Below, one piece after another: positions 51,707 through 61,579 of a DNA stretch of 64,000 nucleotides (position 1 is its first letter; the number at the start of each line of letters is the position of its first letter). The notes below the pieces were generated by a model. That model was not told where the DNA came from. It was given only the letters and a program-made list of their open reading frames with translations, and did not search any database. Made by a program: the position numbers and the translations under genes. The stretch is taken from NCBI RefSeq assembly GCF_008629685.1, contig NZ_VWSF01000001.1:186001-250000 (forward strand), read 5' to 3'. The stretch comes from Adhaeribacter rhizoryzae (GTDB taxonomy: Bacteria > Bacteroidota > Bacteroidia > Cytophagales > Hymenobacteraceae).

Positions 51707-51733
51707 CTACTATTCTGGTAGTTAGTCTACTAT
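51707..51733 (+). promoter_or_regulatory. Direct repeats, candidate LytTR binding site
   Basis: CTACTAT occurs at 51707-51713 and again at 51727-51733, 20 bp apart on the same face of the helix. The second copy overlaps TATATTTC (51731-51738), a near match to the -7 box. The site lies between the LytS/LytTR operon and the divergent small-protein gene. Confidence 0.45.
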
Positions 51734-51780
51734 ATTTCTGTTTGCTATTTGCTTTAGGTAAATTAGGGTAAGAAAATTAA

Positions 51781-52263
51781 ATGTTTCACTTAAAATTAAA
51801 CCCTATGAGATCGATTAAAATAAATCAGGCGTTTATTAAAATATTTACCCTGATTATTTTTTGCTTCATCGCATTTAGTTTCACCACCCGGTTTGGTTTA
51901 GATAGTTATTCTATTTACCTGAACGACAAGCTTATTTTAAAGCAATCGGTGAACCAGCCTTTGAACCTAAGAGTGCTGCCACTGAGCACCGCCAAAGAAA
52001 CCGACCAACTGCGCATTACTTATAACCATTGTACCATAAAAAATGGAGCCGGCACCAGCCGGAGCATTTCTTTACAGGATGAGAAAGGCAATATTTTAAA
52101 GAAATGGGAATTTGCCGATGCTACCAGTTCTGATTTAAGCATGAACATAGCCGTGCAAGAGCTGCTGAAATTAGAAAAGGCCCATGCCAAACAAGCGCTT
52201 AGCCTGGTGTATACATCAAGAGAGCTACCAAAAGGTGAAATGCTTTCCATGCTTCGGCTTTAA
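51781..52263 (+). CDS. Small exported protein, unknown function
   Basis: A 160-residue protein; an internal ATG at 51805 gives a more usual signal peptide (MRSIKINQAFIKIFTLIIFC and on). The mature part has SYSIYLNDKLILKQSVNQPL, LPLSTAKETDQLRITYNHC, SRSISLQDEKGNILKKWEF and LVYTSRELPKGEMLSMLRL, a beta-rich pattern. I do not name a family. It is divergent from the LytS/LytTR pair with CTACTAT direct repeats in between, so it may be the output of that system. A hairpin lies downstream. Confidence 0.75.
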   Translation: MFHLKLNPMRSIKINQAFIKIFTLIIFCFIAFSFTTRFGLDSYSIYLNDKLILKQSVNQPLNLRVLPLSTAKETDQLRITYNHCTIKNGAGTSRSISLQDEKGNILKKWEFADATSSDLSMNIAVQELLKLEKAHAKQALSLVYTSRELPKGEMLSMLRL

Positions 52264-52264
52264 A

Positions 52265-52999
52265 TAAGGCATACTTGCCTGGTGAAGGATAGCGAAAGGC
52301 CTGATTATGCTTTACCGGGCAAGTTTAATTCAAATGTTCAGCGGGAGTCAAAAGACTCCCGCTGTTAGCTTATATCCCAACCCATGAGTTATAATTATTA
52401 AAGCAAGAATATTAAAAACAGCGAATAGTAACTAAATATTACCTTTTAGCTAATAAAACCTATCAAACAACGTTTACCAACTCCTCTCATTTGCCCATCT
52501 TTACTTTCAGTCCGCTTACCACTTGTAGCCGACGATATATTATTCTAAGTAAGTTTTAAGTGTATAAACTATTGAAATAGAATATCATATCGAAATTTTT
52601 ATATTAAAGTAATTTTGTCCCCTTACTTATTAAATTTAGCGGCTTACGCCAATTAAGGTAATTCCTAATTTCCTGGGTAATCGTCTAACCCCAACCTTAC
52701 TTTCAATTGTTATTATACAAGAACTGGGTAAAATTGCTTTTACTTGGTAATTGCTGAAATTAAAAAATTGCTTAATTAAAAATATTCTTTCAATTTATAA
52801 ACCTGTTAGGTGGTGATGCTACAGGGGTAACTAATTAAATATTGCCGGCTAATACTTTTCAGGTTTATTCAATAGTAACTTAAAACTTCGCCTAAAAACA
52901 TGATCTTGCTTACAGGTTTTGTTTATAAGCCTTATACAAAGGTTACCAGTAAAGAAAAAAGGTTTTGGTAAGTAATAGCGGCATTAAAAATATTATCAG
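52265..52999. other. 735-base AT-rich spacer with a hairpin
   Basis: No gene is seen. Near its left end there is a perfect 11-bp hairpin CAGCGGGAGTC-aaaa-GACTCCCGCTG (52339-52364), which may end transcription of the small-protein gene though it lacks a long T-run. The rest is AT-rich and without clear repeats or promoters, and must carry the promoter of the dehydrogenase gene. Confidence 0.55.
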
Positions 53000-55744
53000 G
53001 TGAAAAAAGTCAAGTTTCTGCTGGGTTTACTGGCACTCGGAATAGTGTATCTGGCCTACGCTTCTAAAAAAGAAAAATTAGCTTTACCGGTTACGGGTGC
53101 TGCCGCTTCCTGGCAAACGGGTAAGATGCAGCCCGCAAAATACCGCCAGGCAATTTCCAAAGAAGCCCCGGATTCTAGCCGCTTCTCTTACCAGGCCTTA
53201 GCTTCCGGGCTGAACGAACCTATGGGCATGGCCATATTACCCAATTTAGATGTGGTGGTAATTGAAAGAAAAGGGGGTGTTAAATATTTTAATAACAGCA
53301 CACAGGAACTAGCGCAAATTGCGCAATTTAATGTATTTAGTGGCATTGAAGACGGCTTGTTGGGGGTAGCTGTAGACCCGGCTTTTAAAAAAAACAACTG
53401 GATTTATTTTTACTATGCCGTTGCCGGCGACCGAAATATTAACCACTTGGTGCGTTTCGAGTTAAAAAATCAAAAACTTATTCAAACTTCTAAAAAAATA
53501 TTATTAGAAGTGCCCACCCAGCGGACTTATTGCTGTCATTCTGCTGGTTATATTACTTTTGGCCCGGATGGTTTGCTGTATTTATCTATCGGTGATAATA
53601 CCAACGCCGAAGAAATTGAAGGACATAACCCGATTGATGAAAGGCCCGGCCGGCAATTATCCGATGACCAGGGCACAACCGCCAACAGCAATGATTTACG
53701 GGGAAAAATTTTGCGCATAAAACCCGAAGCCAACGGCACCTACAGCATTCCGGAGGGCAACTTATTTCCGAAAGACGGATCTTTAGGCAAACCCGAAATT
53801 TTTGCCATGGGCTTAAGAAATCCTTTCCGCGTTTCCGTGGATGCGAAAACCCAGTATGTTTATTGGGGCGATGTAGGTCCGGATTCGGAAGTAAAAGCAT
53901 CGGAAGGAAAGCTGAGTTACGACGAAATTAACCAGGCCCGCCAGCCCGGCTTCTTCGGTTATCCTTATTTTTTAGGCGCTAATGAGGTTTTTCCGGATTA
54001 TGACTTTGCAACCAAAAAAGAAGGTCCGGGAAAAGACCCCAGGCGGCCCATTAATGATTCTCCTAATAATACCGGCGTAAAAGAATTGCCGCCGGCGCAG
54101 CCCGCGTTTATCTGGTACGGCAAAGGCCCATCTGCAAAATGGCCGTTGCTGGGTAAAGGCGGCGCTAGTGCCATGGCCGGACCGGTTTATTACAGCGATC
54201 TTTATCTGAATGCGCCTTACAAATTACCGGCCTATTACAATGGCAAATTATTTATTTATGACTGGATCAGGCGCTGGATTTTTGCCGTGACCATGGATGC
54301 CGCCGGCAATTACGTAAGCATGGAGCCCTTTCTGCCGCAGCTAAAAGTAGTGGCTCCCATAGATATGCAAATTGCGCCCGATGGTGCCATTTATTTGTTA
54401 GCTTACGGTACTAATTGGTTTGCCCACAACACCGATTCGGGTATAATCCGGGTTGAATATGCGGAAGGAAACCGTAAACCAGTAGCCGCCATAAAAGCCA
54501 ATAACACCATTGGGGCGGCTCCTTTTACAGTAGTTTTATCGGCCAGCGGGTCAAAAGATTTTGATGCCGGCAGTAAGCTTTCGTACGAATGGAAGATTGG
54601 CAATAAAAGTTTATACGGGAAAGATGCCCGGTATACGTTTACCAAAGCTGGCGTTTATAAGGTAGTTTTAACGGTTTCGGACGAGCAGGGCGGAAAAGGA
54701 ATAGCAACCATGCCGGTAAAGGTGGGTAATTCTCCGCCGGTAGTTGTTATTGCAACCAAAGCTAACCGCAGTTTTTATTGGGATAATACCGTCTTAGATT
54801 ACCAGGTTAAAGTAACTGATCCGGAAGATGGTACTATTAATCCGGCAAAGATAAAATTAGCTTTTGATTACTTGCCCTTCGGGAAAGATTTGGCTAGCCT
54901 ACTCTCAGCAGATAATGACGGAAATATTCAGCATACTGCTACGGTTAAATTGTATAATTCTCAGGATTGTAAATCTTGCCATACCCTGGAAACCAAATCT
55001 GTTGGCCCCGCTTTAAAAGAGATTTCAAAAAAATATAAAAACCAGGCCGGTGCTACCGCAATGCTGGCCCGCAAAATTATAAGCGGTGGTATCGGTAACT
55101 GGGGTACTTATCCTATGCCGCCACATGCCAACTTAGCAGAAAAGGAAGCGCAGGAAATTGCCGGCTATATTTTATCTCTGGCAGAAAAACCGGAAAAATT
55201 ACCGCTTTCAAATAAAATAATTCTTTCGGAACATTTAGGAAAAGGAACCGAAGGCGCGTACGTGCTGCATGCCTCATACACCGATAAAGGAGCAAACGGC
55301 ATTGAACCTTTAACCACCACCAGCCAACTGGTACTGCGCAACCCCTTAATTCAGTTTGAAGATTACCAGGAAGGAAACGTGAACGTGGTGATAGGTACCT
55401 TAAAAACGCAATATGTAACCTACATTGCCAATATTACCGATGGTAAGTTCGCTCGCTTTAACGGCATTGACCTTAATCAAATTAAATCTATCCGGTTACG
55501 GGTGCGGGAACACGGTGCGGGCGGAAAAATTGAACTGCGGCAAAATACCAAAGACGGTCCTTTACTCGGTGCAGTGGAAATAGCCGCCGGAAAAGCAACA
55601 GATACCAACACCGACTGGCAAGAAATTCAACTGCCTGTAACAGGAAAAAATATTGCTGGCGTCCAAGATTTGTATTTTGTTTTCCGGAACGGGCAAGCAA
55701 AAGAATCCTTGTTTCACCTAGACTGGATGTACTTTCAGAAATAA
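53000..55744 (+). CDS. Dehydrogenase-like propeller with PKD, cytochrome c and CBM6-like domains
   Basis: A 914-residue exported protein that begins with GTG at 53000. Residues about 60-490 form a glucose/sorbosone dehydrogenase-like six-bladed propeller (LNEPMGMAILPNLDVVVIER, YITFGPDGLLYLSIGDNTN, GKILRIKPEANGTYSIPEGN, MGLRNPFRVSVD). About 495-580 is a PKD domain (SYEWKIGNKSLYGKDARYTF). About 645-735 is a cytochrome c with heme motif CKSCH (657-661) and PMPPHANL as likely Met-ligand region. The C-terminal 140 residues look like a CBM6 module (FEDYQEGNVNVVIG to HLDWMYF). It probably binds a glycan and oxidises sugars, passing electrons to heme. It shares its core with the gene at 17724 but differs in accessory domains. 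Confidence 0.9.
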   Translation: MKKVKFLLGLLALGIVYLAYASKKEKLALPVTGAAASWQTGKMQPAKYRQAISKEAPDSSRFSYQALASGLNEPMGMAILPNLDVVVIERKGGVKYFNNSTQELAQIAQFNVFSGIEDGLLGVAVDPAFKKNNWIYFYYAVAGDRNINHLVRFELKNQKLIQTSKKILLEVPTQRTYCCHSAGYITFGPDGLLYLSIGDNTNAEEIEGHNPIDERPGRQLSDDQGTTANSNDLRGKILRIKPEANGTYSIPEGNLFPKDGSLGKPEIFAMGLRNPFRVSVDAKTQYVYWGDVGPDSEVKASEGKLSYDEINQARQPGFFGYPYFLGANEVFPDYDFATKKEGPGKDPRRPINDSPNNTGVKELPPAQPAFIWYGKGPSAKWPLLGKGGASAMAGPVYYSDLYLNAPYKLPAYYNGKLFIYDWIRRWIFAVTMDAAGNYVSMEPFLPQLKVVAPIDMQIAPDGAIYLLAYGTNWFAHNTDSGIIRVEYAEGNRKPVAAIKANNTIGAAPFTVVLSASGSKDFDAGSKLSYEWKIGNKSLYGKDARYTFTKAGVYKVVLTVSDEQGGKGIATMPVKVGNSPPVVVIATKANRSFYWDNTVLDYQVKVTDPEDGTINPAKIKLAFDYLPFGKDLASLLSADNDGNIQHTATVKLYNSQDCKSCHTLETKSVGPALKEISKKYKNQAGATAMLARKIISGGIGNWGTYPMPPHANLAEKEAQEIAGYILSLAEKPEKLPLSNKIILSEHLGKGTEGAYVLHASYTDKGANGIEPLTTTSQLVLRNPLIQFEDYQEGNVNVVIGTLKTQYVTYIANITDGKFARFNGIDLNQIKSIRLRVREHGAGGKIELRQNTKDGPLLGAVEIAAGKATDTNTDWQEIQLPVTGKNIAGVQDLYFVFRNGQAKESLFHLDWMYFQK

Positions 55745-55960
55745 TTAATTGGTTTAAATATTGTTTAGTTAGTGCATTGGGTCTTGATTTATTAATTCTT
55801 CTTTATAATAATTTTGACTTATCCATTTTAAACTAAGCAGGCATTTAGTAAGCATAAACTTACCCGGTTTGGACATGTTTAAATTGTTTTAATAAATCTT
55901 TATATTATTCACTTACTCCAATTTTAATGCGCTGAATTTTTCTTATATTCGTTGGCAACA

Positions 55961-56551
55961 ATGAATATGTTTTCTTACAGCGCATTAACCGATCCTGATC
56001 TCTTCGACTTAGTGAAGTCGGAAGATGAAGCTGCTTTTAAAGAAATTTATGAGCGGTATTTTGATGTACTGTATATTCATGCCTATAAGAGATTACAGGA
56101 TAAAGAAGAGGCCCAGGATGTAATACAAGAAGTATTTACAGCCCTTTGGGATAAGCGCGAGTATATTATTTTAACCAGTAGTTTACCGGCCTATCTGTTT
56201 ACGGCGGTTCGGAATAAAATATTAAATACTCTTTCGCACAGAAAGTACGAGTCAAGCTACATCCAATCCCTGCAGCAATTTATTAACAAGGGAATTTGCC
56301 AAACCGATCACTTGATTAGGGAAAATCAACTACAGACCTTAATCGAAAAAGAAATAGCGGCTTTGCCGCCTAAAATGCAGGAGGTTTTTAGTTTAAGCCG
56401 AAATGCGCATTTAAGTCATAAGGAAATTGCCGCCGAATTAAATCTATCGGAGCAAACGGTAAAAAAGCAGGTAAACAATGCCTTGCGTATCCTCAGAACC
56501 AAATTAGGATTGCTTATCTTCCTGTATTTATTATTTAAAAATAATTTCTAA
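55961..56551 (+). CDS. ECF RNA polymerase sigma factor (FecI-like, Bacteroidota type)
   Basis: The ATG at 55961 is preferred over the TTG at 55952, giving 196 residues. Region 2 shows EAAFKEIYERYFDVLYIHAY and DKEEAQDVIQEVFTALWDKR. Region 4 shows LPPKMQEVFSLSRNAHLSHK and EIAAELNLSEQTVKKQVNNA. This is the ECF group that works with FecR anti-sigma factors and STN-containing SusC transporters. A FecR gene follows after 71 bases, then SusC and SusD. The sigma factor therefore probably switches on this transport locus when its glycan is bound outside. Confidence 0.93.
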   Translation: MNMFSYSALTDPDLFDLVKSEDEAAFKEIYERYFDVLYIHAYKRLQDKEEAQDVIQEVFTALWDKREYIILTSSLPAYLFTAVRNKILNTLSHRKYESSYIQSLQQFINKGICQTDHLIRENQLQTLIEKEIAALPPKMQEVFSLSRNAHLSHKEIAAELNLSEQTVKKQVNNALRILRTKLGLLIFLYLLFKNNF

Positions 56552-56622
56552 TTTTTTTCAATTTCCCTACCCCCTATTCGGCTTTCGGCTGTCTATCTAT
56601 TTAAATAAGGATAGAAACCTTC

Positions 56623-57819
56623 ATGGATAATAGGGAAGCAAAAGAACTATTAAATAAATATGTAGCGGGTAACTGTACTGCAGAAGAAAAGGCTTTAGTA
56701 GAAAGCTGGTACCTAGAATGGCAGGCCGGTGAATTTGATTTGAGCCAGAACGAGCTCGAATTAATGAAAGCACAAGGTTTAAAACGAATCCTGCAACCAG
56801 ATAAAAATAAATGGCGCTTTTCTTACTGGGGTAGTTACGCAGCCGCCGCCGCCGTTTTTGTTATTATTTTAATAAGCACAATCCTCTATAATAGCAATAT
56901 TTATAAAACAGCCGAGCCAAAAATTGTTCAGCAGCAAACAGCCAAACCCCTTATTAATGATGCGGCCCCGGGCACTAACAAAGCGTTACTTACTTTAGCA
57001 GATGGCTCGGTTGTATCGTTAGATGAAATTAAAACCGGCAAAATCGCCGATTTGGCCGGTATGACTATTCGCAAAACAGCCGATGGCCAAGTGGTTTATG
57101 AAACAACTGCCGACTCTGGCAATAATGCTGCTACCGCAACTGTTACTGGCTATAACCAAATAACTACGCCCCGCGGCGGGCAACATAAAATTATCTTGCC
57201 CGATGGCACCAACGTTTGGCTGAATGCCGCCTCTTCCCTGCGTTATCCGGTTCAGTTTACTGCTGATACCCGGCGGGTGGAGCTGAAAGGCGAAGGATAT
57301 TTTGAGGTGAATGGGCAAAAAACAACAGCCGGAAAACGGATTCCTTTCTTCGTAAGTACCGCCACTCAAACCGTAGAGGTTTTGGGAACGCATTTCAATA
57401 TTAATGCTTATTCCGATGAAGCAGCGGTGGTAACCACTTTACTAGAAGGCGCCGTTAAAGTAGCTCCCAATCACGCCGGAATAAAAAACCATTCAATTGC
57501 AAATAAGGAAACCGTACTAAAGCCCGGTCAGCAGGCTAGCTTAAAAAATAATAGCCTTCAGGTAAGAGAAATAAACACCGAAGACGCCGTAGCCTGGAAA
57601 AATGGTTATTTCAGTTTCGAAGAAGCCGACCTGCAAACGGTGATGCGCCAGTTATCCAGGTGGTACGATGTAGATGTCGTTTATGCCGGTGAAATCTCCT
57701 CCGAAACCTTTACCGGAAAAGTGCAGCGGAATATGACGCTTAAGAATGTATTGGATATTCTTGCTTATGCTGACATCAACTTTAAAATGGAAGGCCAGAA
57801 ACTGATTATTACCCCTTAA
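56623..57819 (+). CDS. FecR-family anti-sigma factor
   Basis: A 398-residue inner-membrane regulator. The N-terminal 65 residues are cytoplasmic and bind sigma (LLNKYVAGNCTAEEKALVES). One membrane helix lies at about 66-88 (GSYAAAAAVFVIILISTILY). The periplasmic FecR domain has PRGGQHKIILPDGTNVWLNA and FEVNGQ, VEVLGTHFNINAY. The C-terminal DUF4974 (VAWKNGYFSFEEADLQTVMR and LSRWYDVDVVYAG) resembles an STN domain. It would hold the sigma factor until it contacts the STN domain of the SusC protein encoded next. The gap to susC (212 bases) holds two hairpins. Confidence 0.93.
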   Translation: MDNREAKELLNKYVAGNCTAEEKALVESWYLEWQAGEFDLSQNELELMKAQGLKRILQPDKNKWRFSYWGSYAAAAAVFVIILISTILYNSNIYKTAEPKIVQQQTAKPLINDAAPGTNKALLTLADGSVVSLDEIKTGKIADLAGMTIRKTADGQVVYETTADSGNNAATATVTGYNQITTPRGGQHKIILPDGTNVWLNAASSLRYPVQFTADTRRVELKGEGYFEVNGQKTTAGKRIPFFVSTATQTVEVLGTHFNINAYSDEAAVVTTLLEGAVKVAPNHAGIKNHSIANKETVLKPGQQASLKNNSLQVREINTEDAVAWKNGYFSFEEADLQTVMRQLSRWYDVDVVYAGEISSETFTGKVQRNMTLKNVLDILAYADINFKMEGQKLIITP

Positions 57820-57911
57820 TAAAAAAGCCAAAGGAAAAAGATTGTTTAACTAAACGAAGAAATATGAAAAAATAACTACATCCATTCGTCCACCCAGGAG
57901 ACAGAAAAAAA

Positions 57912-57981
57912 CCGCAGAAGTGTTGGCGCACCTCTGCGGCATATAATCTGAGCTAACCTCTTATCCCTGGAATAGGGATAA
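57912..57981 (+). promoter_or_regulatory. Two hairpins in the FecR-SusC spacer
   Basis: CCGCAGAAGTG / CACCTCTGCGG (57912-57922, 57929-57939; one mismatch) and TTATCCCT-ggaat-AGGGATAA (57961-57981). They lie in the leader of the susC gene. Neither has a T-run on the plus strand, so they are not simple terminators of FecR. They could shape the susC leader or support processing between the regulatory and transport genes. Confidence 0.5.
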
Positions 57982-58031
57982 AAAAATGCAATTGTGACTT
58001 GATTTATTATTAACCCAGAAATCATAAAAGT

Positions 58032-61000
58032 ATGATATTAAATACTTATACGCAACGCGTGCCCGTTGCCTGGCCGCGCATAACCAGAAAAATAATCATG
58101 GTAATGAAATTAACTACCTTCTTTATGATTATTGCGCTTATGCAGGTAAGCGCCGAAGGATTTAGCCAAATTAGCCTGCACGGTAAAAACACTTCTTTAG
58201 AGAAAGTTTTTAAAAGCATTGAGAAACAAACTGATTACGTCTTTTTTACCCGCGATGCGGTGCTGAAAAAGAATATTATCAGCGTGAGTGTATCTAATGT
58301 GTCTTTGGAAGCCGCTTTGGATATTTGTTTGAAAGGCTTGCCACTCACTTATAAAATTATAGATAAGACCGTGGTGATCCGGAAAACAAACGAAGAAAAA
58401 GCAGCGGAACAATCAGGGGCCATGCTTCCTATTCCGGTACGGGGCAAAGTAACCGACGAAAAAAATCAGGCTTTACCGGGCGTAAGTATTCAGGTGAAAG
58501 GAACCACTTTAGGGACGGTTTCCAATGCCGATGGTACTTACGACATTTCGGTACCCGATGACAAAGCTGTGCTGATTTTTAGTTATATCGGGTATACTTC
58601 CCAGGAAGTAAGTGTAAAAAGTCAGGGGCCGCTGAATATTGTGCTGAAAGAAGATCTCGCGAAACTGGAAGAGGTAGTAGTGGTAGGTTATGGCACCCAG
58701 AAAAAAGTTAATTTAACCGGTGCGGTAGATGTGGTTTCGGGCGAACAGCTCTCGAACCGGCCGGCTCCTAACGTTTCTTTACTCATACAAGGCGTTTCGC
58801 CTAATTTAAATATTGGCCTAAATAATTTTGGCGGCGAACCCGGGGCTACGCAATCCTGGCAATTAAGGGGCGTTGGTTCTATTTCGGGCAATACTTATCC
58901 GCTCATTCTGGTAGATGGGGTAGAAACCAATATTAATTACATCGATCCGGCCACGGTAGAAAGTGTGTCTATCTTAAAAGATGCCTCTGCATCGGCCGTT
59001 TACGGCTCCCGAGCTGCTTTTGGGGTAATATTAATCACGACCAAAAAGGGAGCTAAAAACCAGCCCGTTCGGATAGAATACAGCAATAACACTTCTTTCT
59101 CGGTGCCTATTTATATTCCGAGCATGGAGAACTCGCTGGTGTATGCGACCGCCTTTAACCAGGCCGCCATTAATGCCGGTGTAACGCCCACCTTTCCCGC
59201 CGAACAGGTAGAAAGAATAAAAGGTTATATCGACGGCACCTATAAAACCGAATACAATCCGAATAGTCCGCCGGTAAGCCAATGGCGGGGCCGCTGGGAT
59301 GGCAATGCCAACTACAACTGGACCAAAGAATATTACAAGAAGTACGCCTTACACCAAAAACACAACATCAACCTAAGCGGTGGCACCGAAAAGAGCCAGT
59401 ACTACATAAATGCCGGCGTATTTGACCAACCCGGAACCTACAGTTGGGGAGACGATAGCTATAAGCGGTATAATATTTTAGCCAACCTCAACTCCCAGGT
59501 TAAAGATTGGGTTTCGTTTAACTTTAGCACCAAGTATGCCCGAAGTGAAACCGATGTGCCGATTGGTATGGTAGGGTTAGACCGCACCTATACCTGGTCG
59601 CAGTTTACTAATTTCTGGCCCACCATGCCTAAGTATAATATAAACGGCACCATTGCTAATCCGTTGATATTAGTCTTGGAGCAAGGCGGCAGAATTGTTA
59701 CCGAAAACCATGACTTGTGGATGAATATTGGAACTGAACTAGAACCAATTAAAGGCTGGAAAACCAGTTTAAATTACCGGTATAATTACCGTTGGGGTTC
59801 TAACACCCAAGACCCGAAACCCGTACCAGTGCCTATTCCAAACGGCTCTACCGGTAATATTGGCGAAGCCACTACGGGCTACCGTTCTACGTTAAGCCAG
59901 GGCCAGTATAGCCAGGTAAGTTTATTTACCTCTTACGAAAAATTATTAGGCCGGCATTACTTTAAAGGTTTAGTCGGGTACGAACAAGATGCCGATTATA
60001 ACCGCGGCTTACAAGGTTCAAAAATGAATTTAATAACTCCCGAAGTGCCCTCTATCAGCACCGCCCTCGGTGATTTTACCCTGGATGATTACCTGAACCA
60101 TTGGGCCACCAAAGGGGTTTTTGGCCGGTTGAATTATAATTTCGATGAAAAATATTTATTGGAGTTCAGCGCCCGCTACGATGGTTCTTCTAGGTTTGCG
60201 CCTGATTCCCGGTGGGGCTTCTTCCCGTCTTTCTCGGCCGGTTATAATATTTCAAAAGAATCTTTCTGGTCGCCGGTTGAACCTTATGTAAATACCTTTA
60301 AAATAAGAGGTTCTTATGGTTCTTTAGGCAATCAGAATGTAGCCAATTATTTGTATTTACCCACCATTCCCATTGCCTACCAACGCAACGCTTCTGATTT
60401 TGCTAATCCGGGTTACCTTATCAATAATGAAATTCCGTTATATGCCCGCCCGCCCGGCCTCATCAGCGACAATTTAACCTGGGAAACCATTACTACCCTG
60501 GATGCTGGGCTAGATGCCGGATTTTTGCAGAACCGTTTAAACCTGGTTTTTGACTGGTACGACCGCACTACCTCCAATATGTTAGGGCCATCGGTGCAGT
60601 TGCCATCCGTTTTAGGCAGCGGGGTACCATTCAGTAACAATGCCAAGTTATCAACCAAAGGTTTTGAGTTCTCACTGGGCTGGCGAAACCAAATTTCCAA
60701 TGACTTTTCGTATGATGCCCGCTTTACGGTAGGAAATTATAAAACCACCATTCTGGAATATTTAAACGAGTCCGGCTCTATTAACGGGTGGTACAAAGGA
60801 CGGGTGCACGGCGATGTCTGGGGCCTTACCACTGATAGAATTATGCAATCGGCCGACGAAGCAATACCAGACCAATCCTTCTATCATCCGAAGTGGGGCC
60901 CTGGCGATATTATTTACAAAGACTTAGATAACAACGGCGTAATAAACGAAGGTAAGCGTACCCTGGATGACCACGGCGATTTATCGGTAATAGCCAATAC

Positions 61001-61556
61001 TACGCCTAAATTTAACTACAGCATTAGCGGTGGATTCCGGTGGAAAAACATCGACTTTAACATGTTTTGGCAAGGCATTGGCAAACGGGACTTCCTGCCG
61101 GGTAATAATTCGGAATATTTCTGGGGTTTAATGGGGTCGCCCAACAGCTCGGCTATTTTTCATGGGGGTAGAATGTTAGATTATTGGCGGCCAGCCAATG
61201 AAACCAATCTGTTAGGCCCCAACACCGATGCGTATTTTCCCAAGCCTTATTTTTCTTTTATTGAGCGCAGCAAAAACACCCAGGACCAAAGCCGCTACGT
61301 GTTAAATGCCGCTTATTTAAGGCTGAAGAACCTGCAAATAGGGTATACGATTCCGCCGACGGTGTTAAACAAGTTTTTTATTCAGCGGGCCAGATTCTAC
61401 GTTTCCGGCGAGAATCTTTTAACCTTTTCGAAGCTGCCCAAAATGTATGAACCCGAAACCAGCGTTTCTTCCAACCCCCGGGAGGGCGGCGTTGATATGG
61501 GCGAAATATACCCGATTAACCAAATGTTTTCTGTTGGTGTCAACTTATCTTTTTAA
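58032..61556 (+). CDS. susC: SusC/RagA-family TonB-dependent transporter with STN domain
   Basis: A 1174-residue outer-membrane transporter. The N-terminal extension with RITRKIIMVMKLTTFFMI is typical of this group and contains the signal peptide. The STN domain follows at about 50-110 (FKSIEKQTDYVFFTRDAVLK), then a carboxypeptidase-regulatory-like domain (VRGKVTDEKNQALPGVSIQV, DISVPDDKAVLIFSYIGYTS). The TonB box region is LEEVVVVGYGTQKKVNLTGA, and next come the plug (LRGVGSISGNTYPLILVDGV, SILKDASASAVYGSRAAFGV) and the 22-strand barrel ending FSVGVNLSF. It imports a glycan bound by the SusD partner and signals to FecR through STN. The glycan cannot be read from the sequence. Confidence 0.95.
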   Translation: MILNTYTQRVPVAWPRITRKIIMVMKLTTFFMIIALMQVSAEGFSQISLHGKNTSLEKVFKSIEKQTDYVFFTRDAVLKKNIISVSVSNVSLEAALDICLKGLPLTYKIIDKTVVIRKTNEEKAAEQSGAMLPIPVRGKVTDEKNQALPGVSIQVKGTTLGTVSNADGTYDISVPDDKAVLIFSYIGYTSQEVSVKSQGPLNIVLKEDLAKLEEVVVVGYGTQKKVNLTGAVDVVSGEQLSNRPAPNVSLLIQGVSPNLNIGLNNFGGEPGATQSWQLRGVGSISGNTYPLILVDGVETNINYIDPATVESVSILKDASASAVYGSRAAFGVILITTKKGAKNQPVRIEYSNNTSFSVPIYIPSMENSLVYATAFNQAAINAGVTPTFPAEQVERIKGYIDGTYKTEYNPNSPPVSQWRGRWDGNANYNWTKEYYKKYALHQKHNINLSGGTEKSQYYINAGVFDQPGTYSWGDDSYKRYNILANLNSQVKDWVSFNFSTKYARSETDVPIGMVGLDRTYTWSQFTNFWPTMPKYNINGTIANPLILVLEQGGRIVTENHDLWMNIGTELEPIKGWKTSLNYRYNYRWGSNTQDPKPVPVPIPNGSTGNIGEATTGYRSTLSQGQYSQVSLFTSYEKLLGRHYFKGLVGYEQDADYNRGLQGSKMNLITPEVPSISTALGDFTLDDYLNHWATKGVFGRLNYNFDEKYLLEFSARYDGSSRFAPDSRWGFFPSFSAGYNISKESFWSPVEPYVNTFKIRGSYGSLGNQNVANYLYLPTIPIAYQRNASDFANPGYLINNEIPLYARPPGLISDNLTWETITTLDAGLDAGFLQNRLNLVFDWYDRTTSNMLGPSVQLPSVLGSGVPFSNNAKLSTKGFEFSLGWRNQISNDFSYDARFTVGNYKTTILEYLNESGSINGWYKGRVHGDVWGLTTDRIMQSADEAIPDQSFYHPKWGPGDIIYKDLDNNGVINEGKRTLDDHGDLSVIANTTPKFNYSISGGFRWKNIDFNMFWQGIGKRDFLPGNNSEYFWGLMGSPNSSAIFHGGRMLDYWRPANETNLLGPNTDAYFPKPYFSFIERSKNTQDQSRYVLNAAYLRLKNLQIGYTIPPTVLNKFFIQRARFYVSGENLLTFSKLPKMYEPETSVSSNPREGGVDMGEIYPINQMFSVGVNLSF

Positions 61557-61579
61557 CCGGCCTCAAAACTTTAGAAATC

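Noticed and set aside
57961-57981. Terminator after FecR
   Set aside because: The stem is followed by A, not T, on the plus strand, so it is not a usual terminator in that direction.
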